From Firmicutes bacterium UBA1065 (GTDB lineage Bacteria; Bacillota; Clostridia; Tissierellales; Sedimentibacteraceae): a stretch of DNA of 12,934 bases. Position numbers and translations under genes: made by a program. This document shows positions 6,606 to 12,934 of the stretch, in pieces. A model generated the notes under the pieces. That model worked only from the letters and a program-made list of their open reading frames with translations, searched no databases and had not been told where the DNA came from. The stretch lies in the NCBI GenBank assembly GCA_002316225.1, contig DCDC01000136.1, forward strand, positions 1 to 12,934, written 5' to 3'. How positions within the stretch are numbered: the stretch's first letter is position 1; every line of letters starts with the position of its first letter.

Positions 6606-7763
6606 TTATAAAGTCGGCCCTATTCTGTTGATTGAAAACTCTTCTACTCCAAGTATTTCACATTTTGTCTGTTTTCCATTAATTACTTCCACAGCCATAT
6701 TATAGATCATTCCGGCTATTTCTTCAACAGTTTTACTTCCGTTAATTATGAGACCTGCGTTGATATCTATGAAGTCGCTTACCTTTTTATAGTTCTCATC
6801 GTTTCCGCATACCTTAATTACGGGTGCGATGGGGGATCCGGTAGGAGTACCAAGTCCTGTTGTAAATATGCATAATTGACAACCGCCTGCAATCATACCG
6901 CTTATGGACTCAATGTCATTACCGGGCGTATCCATTATTACAAGACCCTTTTGTTTTGGTCTTTCGGCATATTCCACTACTTCCTTAACTATGGAAGTAC
7001 CTGCCTTATATATACATCCCAAAGATTTTTCCTCTATGGTGGTTAAGCCCCCTCTTATGTTACCGGGTGAAGGGTTGGCACCTGTTATGGACACTCCCAT
7101 ATCTAAAACTCGTTTTTCCATTCTTTTTACGATTTCATCCAGTTTTAAGGCAACCTCTTCATTTATGGCCCGCCTTTCAAGAATATGTTCGGCCCCTATC
7201 AATTCGGTTGTTTCTGACAGAACGGTGGTGGCACCTTCCTTAAAAAATAAATCACTTGCCGCTCCTAAGGCCGGATTGGCAGAAATACCTGAAGTCGTAT
7301 CAGACCCGCCGCATTCCAAACCGATCATCAGGTCTTCGAACTTCATTTCTTCCCTTTGAAGATCCTTTATTTGCTTGTAGATTTCTTTCCCTAGTTCTGT
7401 GCCCTTTTCAACCGATGAAACAAAACCGCCAGACTCTTGAATTACAAGATAGTGTACCGGTTTTCCGGAAGATTTGATTTTTTCTGCCAATTCTTCCGCC
7501 TGAACCGTTTCGCATCCCAAACCTACGACTACTGCTCCTCCAACATTGGGATTTAATCCAAAACCTGCCAAGGTCCTGAAGGTTTGGGCTGCATCAGGCT
7601 CCAATTGGGCACAACCATGTTGATGAGGAATAACTTTTGCACCGGGTATATTATTGGCAATTCTCCTGGCTACTTCATTGGCGCAGATAACTGTCGGTAT
7701 AATCAAAAGATAATTCCTAATTCCAAATAACCCGTCAGGCCGCTTGTATCCGTATAACTTCAC
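6606..7763 (-). CDS. UxaA-family dehydratase/lyase, large subunit
   Basis: Catalytic part of a split altronate/galactarate dehydratase-type enzyme. In order: GYKRPDGLFGIRNY at the N-terminus, HQHGC (47-51), GLGCE (81-85), CGGSDTTSGISANPALG from 151, NPSPGNIRGGLTTIEEKSLG from 230, DTPGND (278-283) and FTTGLGTPTG near 300-309. These Cys/His and glycine-rich loops are the metal and substrate sites of the family (Fe2+ enzymes that eliminate water, or sulfite in sulfolactate lyase). Where I expect FTTGRG in altronate and galactarate enzymes it has Leu, so the substrate may differ. I chose GTG 7763: GAGGTG lies six bases upstream and the family motif starts at once. ATG 7784, directly after the small-subunit stop, is the alternative. 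The family call is sure; altronate dehydratase versus sulfolactate lyase is not. Confidence 0.85.
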   Translation of the reverse strand: MKLYGYKRPDGLFGIRNYLLIIPTVICANEVARRIANNIPGAKVIPHQHGCAQLEPDAAQTFRTLAGFGLNPNVGGAVVVGLGCETVQAEELAEKIKSSGKPVHYLVIQESGGFVSSVEKGTELGKEIYKQIKDLQREEMKFEDLMIGLECGGSDTTSGISANPALGAASDLFFKEGATTVLSETTELIGAEHILERRAINEEVALKLDEIVKRMEKRVLDMGVSITGANPSPGNIRGGLTTIEEKSLGCIYKAGTSIVKEVVEYAERPKQKGLVIMDTPGNDIESISGMIAGGCQLCIFTTGLGTPTGSPIAPVIKVCGNDENYKKVSDFIDINAGLIINGSKTVEEIAGMIYNMAVEVINGKQTKCEILGVEEFSINRIGPTL

Positions 7764-7784
7764 GCTTTTCACCTCTTTTTTCAT

Positions 7785-8051
7785 CTATGCTCTCATACCT
7801 TTTACATTATGAACATGTACATGGTCCCCAATGTTGATATCTTCGGTTGCCATCCCTATTACTTCCCCGTATTTTATCACGTCTTCACCTTTTTTAATAT
7901 TGGCTATGGCAACCTTGTGACCAAAAGGTATAAATGATTTGGCTATATAGGATTCATTGAAAATATCAAACTTTGCGCCTTCGGGCAAGTCTTTGATTAC
8001 AACGGCAACATTATCTTTGTCATTAATCAAATGAATATATTTAGCAGACAC
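7785..8051 (-). CDS. UxaA N-terminal SAF-domain protein, small subunit
   Basis: 88-residue SAF domain that in fused altronate and galactarate dehydratases forms the N-terminal part; here it is a separate gene as in sulfolactate sulfo-lyase. The characteristic segments DNVAVVIKDLPEGAKF, IPFGHKVAIANIKKGEDV, KYGEVIGMA and GDHVHVHN are all present. The start is a GTG preceded by GGAGGAG six bases away. That ribosome site and the start lie within the last codons of livF (11-bp overlap), which suggests translational coupling of importer and enzyme. The stop codon almost touches the large-subunit gene, so the two probably assemble into one enzyme. Confidence 0.88.
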   Translation of the reverse strand: MSAKYIHLINDKDNVAVVIKDLPEGAKFDIFNESYIAKSFIPFGHKVAIANIKKGEDVIKYGEVIGMATEDINIGDHVHVHNVKGMRA

Positions 8052-8763
8052 CCTTAGCTCCTCCCAAATAGCTGTTCATTAAGTTTTTATCTTTAGTTAT
8101 TTCTTCACTTGGACCTGATAATACTATATCTCCTACGCACAAAACATAAGCATAATGACAAACGCTCAGGGCTATGTTTGCATTTTGTTCAATCAAGAGT
8201 ATTGTTGTTCCGTTTTTATTGATTTCCTCAATCTTATCAAAAATACCATCCACAATGATGGGGGCTAATCCCAATGAAGGTTCATCAAGCATCAGGATTT
8301 TCGGATTGGACATAAGTCCTCTTCCTATAACCAGCATCTGCTGTTCTCCGCCGCTCATGGTACCTGCCATTTGGTTCCTTCGTTCTGCAAGTCTGGGGAA
8401 AAGGGTATATATTTGCTCTATATTTCTTTTAACTACATCCTTCTTAAAATTAACATATGCACCTATTTTTAAATTTTCTTCCACCGTTAAGCCGGGAAAT
8501 ACCTCTCTTCCTTCAGGTACGTGTGATACACCTAATTTCATGATTTTTTCCGGAGTTAATCCGTTAAGAGGCTTACCTTCAAGTTCAATAGTACCGAAAT
8601 CAGGTTTTACCAGCCCGGATATAGCTTTCAGAGTCGTGGATTTTCCGGCACCATTTGCACCCAACAAAGCTACAATTTTACCCTTAGGCACATCAATGTT
8701 AATTTTGTGCAAAACAGGGTGAACTCCACCGTAGGATACTACAAGGTCTTTAATTTTCAGCAT
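8041..8763 (-). CDS. livF: ABC transporter ATP-binding protein, LivF type
   Basis: Second ATPase of a branched-chain-amino-acid-type importer, on the cytoplasmic face. It has 240 residues: Walker A GANGAGKST (35-43), signature MSGGEQQ (136-142), Walker B ILMLDEP (156-162) and the SLGLAP D-loop that is typical of LivF. GGGGAGATAAAA precedes the ATG. It overlaps livG by 14 bp and the SAF gene by 11 bp. The family label does not fix the substrate, because Liv-type systems also carry urea, amides, aromatic and other carboxylates. Confidence 0.93.
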   Translation of the reverse strand: MLKIKDLVVSYGGVHPVLHKINIDVPKGKIVALLGANGAGKSTTLKAISGLVKPDFGTIELEGKPLNGLTPEKIMKLGVSHVPEGREVFPGLTVEENLKIGAYVNFKKDVVKRNIEQIYTLFPRLAERRNQMAGTMSGGEQQMLVIGRGLMSNPKILMLDEPSLGLAPIIVDGIFDKIEEINKNGTTILLIEQNANIALSVCHYAYVLCVGDIVLSGPSEEITKDKNLMNSYLGGAKGVC

Positions 8764-9535
8764 TTTTATCTCCCCTTCCTGTACCTAAATATGCTTCGAT
8801 TACTAAAGGATTGTTGGTACATTCTGCAAATGTGCCTTCTGCAATCTTCTTGCCATGATCCAACACATAAACTCTTTCGGCCAACCCCTGGACAAATTCC
8901 ATTTCATGCTCGATTAACAGGATAGAAATGCCCTTTTGGTTAATTTTCTTTACAATCTGTACCAATTCTCTTGATTCGGTATTGTTTAGTCCGGCTGCCG
9001 GCTCATCCAAAAGAAGGAGCTTTGGTTTAGCCATTAAGGCCCTGCCTATCTCAAGGATTTTTTTCTGTCCGTAAGGAATATTGCCTATATATTCATCCTT
9101 GATGGATAGAAGTCCTATAAAATCCAATACTTCTTCGATTTCTTCCCTGACTTGTTTCAGTTCTTCTTTTTCTCTTCTGGTTTTTAATATAATGTCAAAA
9201 ATATTCAACTTGCTGTTAACGTGGTGACCTAACCAAACATTGTCAAAAACAGTCTGGGAATTGATAAGTCTTATATTTTGAAATGTACGTCCGATACCTT
9301 TTTCAACAATGGTATGGGGAGCCATTCCCTGGATTTCTTCCCCGTTAAAAATTATCTTTCCTTCTTCAGGTTTATATACACCGGTAATAACGTTCAATAC
9401 TGTTGTCTTTCCGGATCCGTTAGGCCCGATCAAACCTACAACCTGACCTTCTTTCACTTCAAGTTCTACTCCGTCTACTGCCGTTATACCTCCAAACCTC
9501 TTCACTGCTTTATCTACTTTCAGAAGCGAACTCAT
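8750..9535 (-). CDS. livG: ABC transporter ATP-binding protein, LivG type
   Basis: 261-residue ATPase with Walker A GPNGSGKTT (37-45), Q-loop FQNIR (85-89), a charged helical insert (about 117-135), the degenerate signature PYGQKK (154-159) usual for LivG, and Walker B LLLLDEP (173-179) followed by AAGLN. The start ATG overlaps the livM stop by one base (TAATG). GAGGTG, encoded by the last livM codons, is its ribosome site. It would form a heterodimer with LivF. Confidence 0.93.
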   Translation of the reverse strand: MSSLLKVDKAVKRFGGITAVDGVELEVKEGQVVGLIGPNGSGKTTVLNVITGVYKPEEGKIIFNGEEIQGMAPHTIVEKGIGRTFQNIRLINSQTVFDNVWLGHHVNSKLNIFDIILKTRREKEELKQVREEIEEVLDFIGLLSIKDEYIGNIPYGQKKILEIGRALMAKPKLLLLDEPAAGLNNTESRELVQIVKKINQKGISILLIEHEMEFVQGLAERVYVLDHGKKIAEGTFAECTNNPLVIEAYLGTGRGDKNAEN

Positions 9536-10479
9536 TATTCCACCACCTCGCTGCTTTTTTTAAAATTAAGTTTTGAAAATATCTTTTTAATGTCCAATAC
9601 CTTGTAAAATCTGATATAAATTAAGAGAATCAAACCGTAAATAACCATCCTGTAATCAGCCAAGAACCTCAATACTTCCGGCAATGCCGTTACCAATAGG
9701 GCGCTCAGGAAGCCACCGGTGGTGCTGGTCATACCTCCCATTACAACCATCAATAAGTAAGTGGAGCTAATTTCGAAAGTAAAGGAGTCCGGATTTAAAT
9801 AACCTGTTAAATTGGCAAAGAAAACACCCGATACACCGGCAAAAATAGAAGAAATAACAAAAGACAACAATTTATATTTTTTAACATCAACCCCTATTAT
9901 TTCTGCCGCAACTTCGTCATCCCTGATTGCCTTAAAGGCTAACCCTATGTGGGATTTATTTATACGCAATGTTACTATGGCGAATATCAACACGACAACC
10001 AGCATGAAATAATACAGGTAAACACCTGAAAACAAGGGTTTTATGCCTTTTAGTCCGAAAGGTCCTCCCGTAAAATCCACGGCATTAAGTATCAGGATCC
10101 TTACAATTTCTCCAAATGCAATGGTATTTACCACCAAAAAAGGTCCTCTCAGCTTAAATGACGGAATTGCAAGCAACATACCTACCAGACCTGTTACTAC
10201 GGGGGCTAGAATCAATGAAATCCATGGCGAAAAACCATAGTTTTTAACCGTAATTGCATAGAAGTATGCGCCTACCGCAACCAAACCCGCATGTCCCAAT
10301 GAAAGTTGCCCCGTAAATCCAAGCAAAATAACCAAGCTTAATACAACTAAGGCATTTTGCATACCTCTTTCCACTATATAGAATTGGTAGTTCGGTAAAC
10401 CAAATACAGGCAGAAGACCAACCACAATAAATGCCAAATAAATAAAGTTATCTTTTAAAATTTTCAAAGCCTTGTTCAT
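9535..10479 (-). CDS. livM: ABC transporter permease, LivM type
   Basis: 314-residue inner-membrane permease with about eight to nine hydrophobic segments spread over the whole length. The LivM hallmark GQLSLGHAGLVAVGAYFYA (about residues 57-75) and the coupling segment AFKAIRDDEVAAEIIGVDVKKYKLL (about 182-206) that contacts the ATPase are clear. AAGGGGTGA lies upstream of the ATG. The gap after livH is 12 bp. Confidence 0.93.
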   Translation of the reverse strand: MNKALKILKDNFIYLAFIVVGLLPVFGLPNYQFYIVERGMQNALVVLSLVILLGFTGQLSLGHAGLVAVGAYFYAITVKNYGFSPWISLILAPVVTGLVGMLLAIPSFKLRGPFLVVNTIAFGEIVRILILNAVDFTGGPFGLKGIKPLFSGVYLYYFMLVVVLIFAIVTLRINKSHIGLAFKAIRDDEVAAEIIGVDVKKYKLLSFVISSIFAGVSGVFFANLTGYLNPDSFTFEISSTYLLMVVMGGMTSTTGGFLSALLVTALPEVLRFLADYRMVIYGLILLIYIRFYKVLDIKKIFSKLNFKKSSEVVE

Positions 10480-10491
10480 GTCGTCACCCCT

Positions 10492-11382
10492 TTATACTTT
10501 TTCGGAAATTTCTATTCTGAATATTCCGCCAGGTCTGATTTGGAGAATAATCATCATCATCAAGAAAATAAATACGTCTTTGTATGTTGAAGTGATGAAT
10601 GTTGAAAACAGAACTTCCGAAATACCTACAATCAATCCGCCTACCAAGGCACCGCTGAAACTGCCCAAGCCTCCTATTAATACTGCTGCGAAAGCTTTAA
10701 TGGACAATAAGCTTCCCATCTCGGGAATCAATGGCAAGATTGGTCCGGTCAATACTCCTGCAATACTGGCCAGGCATGTACTTAATAAAAAGGTATAAGA
10801 AACCAATTGCTCAACCTTAATACCCATCAAGGAAGAAACTACGGGTTTTTGTGCAACTGCTCTCATTGCAATACCCATGACCGTTTTACGCAAAAACAAT
10901 TGCAGCAATACGACCAGGATAATTACTATTACAATGTTTACTATCTGATAAGGCATTATTATAGCATCACCTATTAAAATCGGTTTGCTGCCAAAGGGAT
11001 TGTCGAATCTTTGAGCCGAAGGCCCCCATATATTTAAGATAGCGTTCCTTATAACCACTGAAAGCGCAACCGTACCGATCAAAATCAATTGAGGGTTGAG
11101 TTTTTGATTTATCATGGGATAAAAATAGCTTCTGCTCAGGAAAAATCCCATTGTTCCCATCACCACAATAGCGAGGGCAAAACCTACCCAGTAAGGTAAT
11201 TTTAACGCTACTACGGTAAATGTAAGCATGAAATACCCACCAAGCGTTAATAAGTCTCCCTGGGAAAAATTGAACAAGCCCGATGCATTCCATATTAAGG
11301 ACACGGCAAGAGCTGCCAATGCATATATGAGACCCATGTTGATTCCTTGAATTATTAGCTGTACAAATGTGCCTAAAGACAT
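10492..11382 (-). CDS. livH: ABC transporter permease, LivH type
   Basis: 296-residue permease. It has GINMGLIYALAALAVSLIW at the N-terminus, the LivH motif FNFSQGDLLTLGGYF (about 37-51), the AMRAVAQKPVVSSLMGI coupling loop (about 173-190) and GGLGSFSGALVGGLIVGISE near 239-258. GAAAGGAG lies seven bases before the ATG. A stable hairpin separates it from the binding-protein gene. It pairs with LivM to form the channel. Confidence 0.93.
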   Translation of the reverse strand: MSLGTFVQLIIQGINMGLIYALAALAVSLIWNASGLFNFSQGDLLTLGGYFMLTFTVVALKLPYWVGFALAIVVMGTMGFFLSRSYFYPMINQKLNPQLILIGTVALSVVIRNAILNIWGPSAQRFDNPFGSKPILIGDAIIMPYQIVNIVIVIILVVLLQLFLRKTVMGIAMRAVAQKPVVSSLMGIKVEQLVSYTFLLSTCLASIAGVLTGPILPLIPEMGSLLSIKAFAAVLIGGLGSFSGALVGGLIVGISEVLFSTFITSTYKDVFIFLMMMIILQIRPGGIFRIEISEKV

Positions 11383-11404
11383 TTTTGCTCTCCTTTCTTA
11401 AACC

Positions 11405-11429
11405 GGGAGAAGATTTAGAATCTTCTCCC
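11405..11429 (-). promoter_or_regulatory. Perfect hairpin between binding protein and livH
   Basis: GGGAGAAGATT (11405-11415) and AATCTTCTCCC (11419-11429) are perfect 11-bp arms with a 3-nt loop, between the livK-like stop and the livH ribosome site. No T-run follows on the - strand. It is therefore better read as an mRNA end-stabiliser or partial terminator that keeps binding protein in excess over permease than as a full stop. Confidence 0.6.
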
Positions 11430-11440
11430 TGATTTGCATA

Positions 11441-12619
11441 TTAATCAAAGTACTCTTCGTATCTCAGCACGTGCCATTTGCCATCCTTGAATTGTTGTGT
11501 ATACATATGGTGTACTAAGTTACCTTCTTCATCACATTTATAATGTCCAAGAGCTCCCTGGTAATCCAATTTCAAAAGTTCCTGATGTACTGCTTCCCTG
11601 TCCAGACCAACTCTGCTTACTATATCAGCTATAATGTAAACACTGTCATAATGGTTAGTATGTGAACCTGATATTGTCTGTTTGAAAGTAGTTTCATATT
11701 TTTCTACGAAATCAGCAAATTGCGGGTCGCCAGGTGACAATGTCGTTGATGCAACCATTCCGTCAAAGTTTTCAGGACCTGCCAAATCAACGGCTGCCGG
11801 GTCAGTAGCTGCTCTTTCGCTGAATACAGGGATATCTCCCATTCCTAATTCAGTTCTTTGACGTGTAATCTTACCTACTTCAGGAGTATATGCATAGATG
11901 AATATAGCATCCGGGTTCGAATTCTTGATTTCTATCAGCTGAGCCGAGAAGTCCTGGTCACCATCGTTGAATGTTTGAACTGTTACAGGCTCGATACCGT
12001 ATTCCTGCATTGGTTTTAAGGTAGCATCCCAGTTTGCTTTTGAATAGTCATTTAAACCGTATATTACAGCAGGTCTCTTAACACCGAAATCTTCAATAGC
12101 TGTTTTTACCAGTAGTGGTATCCAGTATTCGGAAGAAATCTGCATTCTGAAGGTGTAAGGATTTCCTAACCTTGTTGTCTGTGCGCTTGTACCATCGGTA
12201 ATAGTAGGAATCTTAGCTTCTTTCCACAAAGGTTCAGCAGCCAAAACGCCACCGCTTCTGTTAGGTCCCAGCATAGCTATAGGATTTAAGGAAATCGCTT
12301 TTTGGCATGCTTCGATAGCCTGTGCTGAGTTTGATGTTTCGTCTACAGCTACATAGTTAATCTTTGCCTTTGTTCCATCAGGTAATGTAACTCCACCGGC
12401 TGCATTGATTTCATCAGCAGCTAATTGAGCAGAGTTTCGAATTATTACACCGTAAGATGATGCAGATCCTGTTAAAGGAACCATGTGTGCAATTGTAATA
12501 ACTTTCTCTTCGGAATCTGCTTGTCCGCTGGAACCTGGAGCCGGAGTCTCCTTAGAACAACCAACCAAAGCAACGAATAAAAGTAAAACTACTAGCATTA
12601 AAGAAACGTTTTTTTTCAT
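11441..12619 (-). CDS. Branched-chain-amino-acid-type substrate-binding lipoprotein
   Basis: Extracellular receptor of the importer, 392 residues. The N-terminus is a lipoprotein signal: positive MKKN, hydrophobic core, lipobox LVGC with Cys21 as lipidation site, then an acidic/Ser-rich linker. The mature part is a Peripla_BP_6 (LivK) fold starting ITIAHMVPLTGSASSYG, with AADEINAAGG and GPNRSGGVLAAEP as the usual ligand-site segments. I chose ATG 12619 because GGAGGG lies just upstream; the longest frame begins at 12631 in an ATG that is part of that ribosome site. It is the first gene of the operon, after a long structured leader. Ligand unknown; the neighbours suggest a hydroxyacid or amide-linked carboxylate. 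Confidence 0.92.
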   Translation of the reverse strand: MKKNVSLMLVVLLLFVALVGCSKETPAPGSSGQADSEEKVITIAHMVPLTGSASSYGVIIRNSAQLAADEINAAGGVTLPDGTKAKINYVAVDETSNSAQAIEACQKAISLNPIAMLGPNRSGGVLAAEPLWKEAKIPTITDGTSAQTTRLGNPYTFRMQISSEYWIPLLVKTAIEDFGVKRPAVIYGLNDYSKANWDATLKPMQEYGIEPVTVQTFNDGDQDFSAQLIEIKNSNPDAIFIYAYTPEVGKITRQRTELGMGDIPVFSERAATDPAAVDLAGPENFDGMVASTTLSPGDPQFADFVEKYETTFKQTISGSHTNHYDSVYIIADIVSRVGLDREAVHQELLKLDYQGALGHYKCDEEGNLVHHMYTQQFKDGKWHVLRYEEYFD

Positions 12620-12736
12620 ATTACCCTCCATTTAAATTTTTTTAATAATTTCTGATGCTAAGTAATTCTATCAACTAAGTTATCTCATCCTAATACTCTC
12701 CCACCTTTCTATTCATGGTGTATATATGGCAATGTA

Positions 12737-12813
12737 TAAATTGCGGCAGGAAGTTATATTTTAAATACGTCAATTGCACTCTTTCTGCGGTATAACTGCC
12801 ATACCGCAATTTA
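12737..12813 (-). promoter_or_regulatory. Leader inverted repeat with alternative pairing
   Basis: Plus-strand arms TAAATTGCGGCA (12737-12748) and TACCGCAATTTA (12802-12813) pair over 12 positions with one G-T in the transcript. The right arm also pairs locally with 12786-12793, so two mutually exclusive folds are possible. Equally, the unit TTGCGG(C/T)A occurs three times (12741, 12786 as TGCGGTAT, and reversed at 12809) and may be protein half-sites. Confidence 0.5.
12786..12808. promoter_or_regulatory. Palindrome just downstream of the operon promoter, candidate operator
   Basis: TGCGGTAT (12786-12793) and ATACCGCA (12801-12808) are perfect 8-bp arms with a 7-bp spacer, about +12 to +34 from the expected start of transcription. 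It could be a roadblock operator for the FadR-type regulator in the operon, or an RNA hairpin. It does not match the classic FadR TGGT-N-ACCA spacing. Confidence 0.5.
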
Positions 12814-12826
12814 AAACATTACCAGT

Positions 12827-12855
12827 ATTATATTATTGATGGATAACCAAGTCAT
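12827..12855 (-). promoter_or_regulatory. Promoter of the importer-racemase operon
   Basis: On the - strand, ATGACT (12855-12850, 4/6) and TATAAT (12832-12827, 6/6) are 17 bp apart. Transcription should start near 12820, giving a leader of about 200 nt before the binding-protein start. Confidence 0.6.
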
Positions 12856-12864
12856 TTATTATTA

Positions 12865-12894
12865 CCAAATAAGGATTAGCAGACCCTTAATTGG
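12865..12894. repeat. Inverted repeat upstream of the operon promoter
   Basis: CCAAATAAGG (12865-12874) and CCTTAATTGG (12885-12894) pair at nine of ten positions with a 10-nt loop. No T-tract follows on either strand. It lies 10 bp upstream of the -35 and just past the possible gene end at 12903, so it may be an upstream regulator site or a weak terminator. Confidence 0.4.
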
Positions 12895-12902
12895 AATAAT
12901 AC

Positions 12903-12934
12903 TTATTTAATGATACTTTCGGCAATTTCTTTAA
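12903..12934 (-). CDS. Possible 3' end of an upstream gene (partial)
   Basis: The last ten codons of an open - strand frame entering from the right edge read KEIAESIIK followed by TAA. The composition looks like a real protein C-terminus, but the stretch is too short to identify. Confidence 0.25.
   Translation of the reverse strand, partial: KEIAESIIK

Larger units (their letters stand above)
12632..12934. other. Intergenic region: promoter, structured leader, possible upstream gene tail
   Basis: About 300 bp without a complete gene. Reading on the - strand it holds a possible gene end (12934-12903), an inverted repeat (12865-12894), a promoter (12827-12855), nested inverted repeats of the leader (12737-12813), two tiny frames with ATG (12716-12690 coding MNRKVGEY, and 12688-12680 coding Met-Arg with GGGAG nine bases before it), and then AT-rich DNA up to the GGAGGG ribosome site. 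No T-box motif or known riboswitch was recognised. Confidence 0.6.

Noticed and set aside
6904..7359. Open + strand frame of 151 codons
   Set aside because: It mirrors the UxaA large subunit, whose motifs are clear; this frame is a codon-composition shadow.
6606..8051. Firm naming as sulfolactate sulfo-lyase suyA/suyB
   Set aside because: The split arrangement fits, but no sulfonate transporter, sulfite exporter or sulfolactate dehydrogenase is present, so the symbols were left blank.
8174..8722. Open + strand frame of 182 codons
   Set aside because: It is antisense to the well-supported livF gene and its translation is low-complexity and Ser/Pro/Leu-rich. No ribosome site or family motif was seen.
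10967..11293. Open - strand frame inside livH in another phase
   Set aside because: It lies wholly within the conserved permease and shows no hydrophobic pattern or motif of its own.
12786..12808. Classical FadR/PdhR/LldR operator
   Set aside because: These have TGGT and ACCA arms with a short centre. Here the arms are TGCGGTAT with a 7-bp centre, so only a generic operator is proposed.
12632..12820. T-box, lysine or other known riboswitch in the operon leader
   Set aside because: No T-box consensus bulge or recognised riboswitch core was found; only the inverted repeats are supported.

Overview
The window is low-G+C DNA with strong GGAGG-type ribosome sites, near-consensus sigma-A promoters and a PdaA-type spore-cortex deacetylase. 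Together these suggest a spore-forming anaerobe of the Clostridia (Firmicutes). No rRNA, tRNA, CRISPR array, transposase or phage gene was seen. Apart from one small + strand membrane-protein gene, all convincing genes lie on the - strand.

Reading the - strand from the right end: a possible gene tail (12903-12934) is followed by a well-formed promoter (12827-12855) and a leader of about 200 nt with nested inverted repeats. Then comes a long operon, about 12.6 to 3.45 kb. It encodes a branched-chain-amino-acid-type ABC importer (lipoprotein binding protein, LivH, LivM, LivG, LivF), a split UxaA/altronate-dehydratase-family enzyme (SAF-domain small subunit and catalytic large subunit), a FadR-type GntR regulator, a LarA-family nickel-pincer 2-hydroxyacid racemase/epimerase homologue, and an M20 metallopeptidase of the carboxypeptidase G2 type. 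The livM-livG, livG-livF and livF-SAF junctions overlap. The SAF/large-subunit and regulator/racemase junctions are almost gapless. A hairpin plus T-tract closes the operon at about 3375.

A second - strand unit (3.3-1.7 kb) has its own candidate -10 box and encodes a true nitrilase and a small iron-sulfur flavoprotein. Facing it on the + strand is a DUF1622 membrane protein with a perfect consensus promoter, an operator-like inverted repeat around the -10, and a bidirectional terminator. Divergent to that lies the pdaA-like gene. The left end holds a 126-bp imperfect palindrome that looks like a dispersed intergenic repeat.

Working model (inference): the Liv-type importer brings in a carboxylate, hydroxyacid or amide-linked conjugate. 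The M20 enzyme may cleave it, the LarA homologue adjusts the C2 stereochemistry of a 2-hydroxyacid, and the UxaA-family enzyme dehydrates or lyses it to a 2-oxoacid under control of the GntR protein. The substrate is unknown. I know of no characterised pathway with this gene set, so it is the best candidate here for an undescribed system. Several start codons were moved inward from the longest frame because the ribosome site lies inside it.
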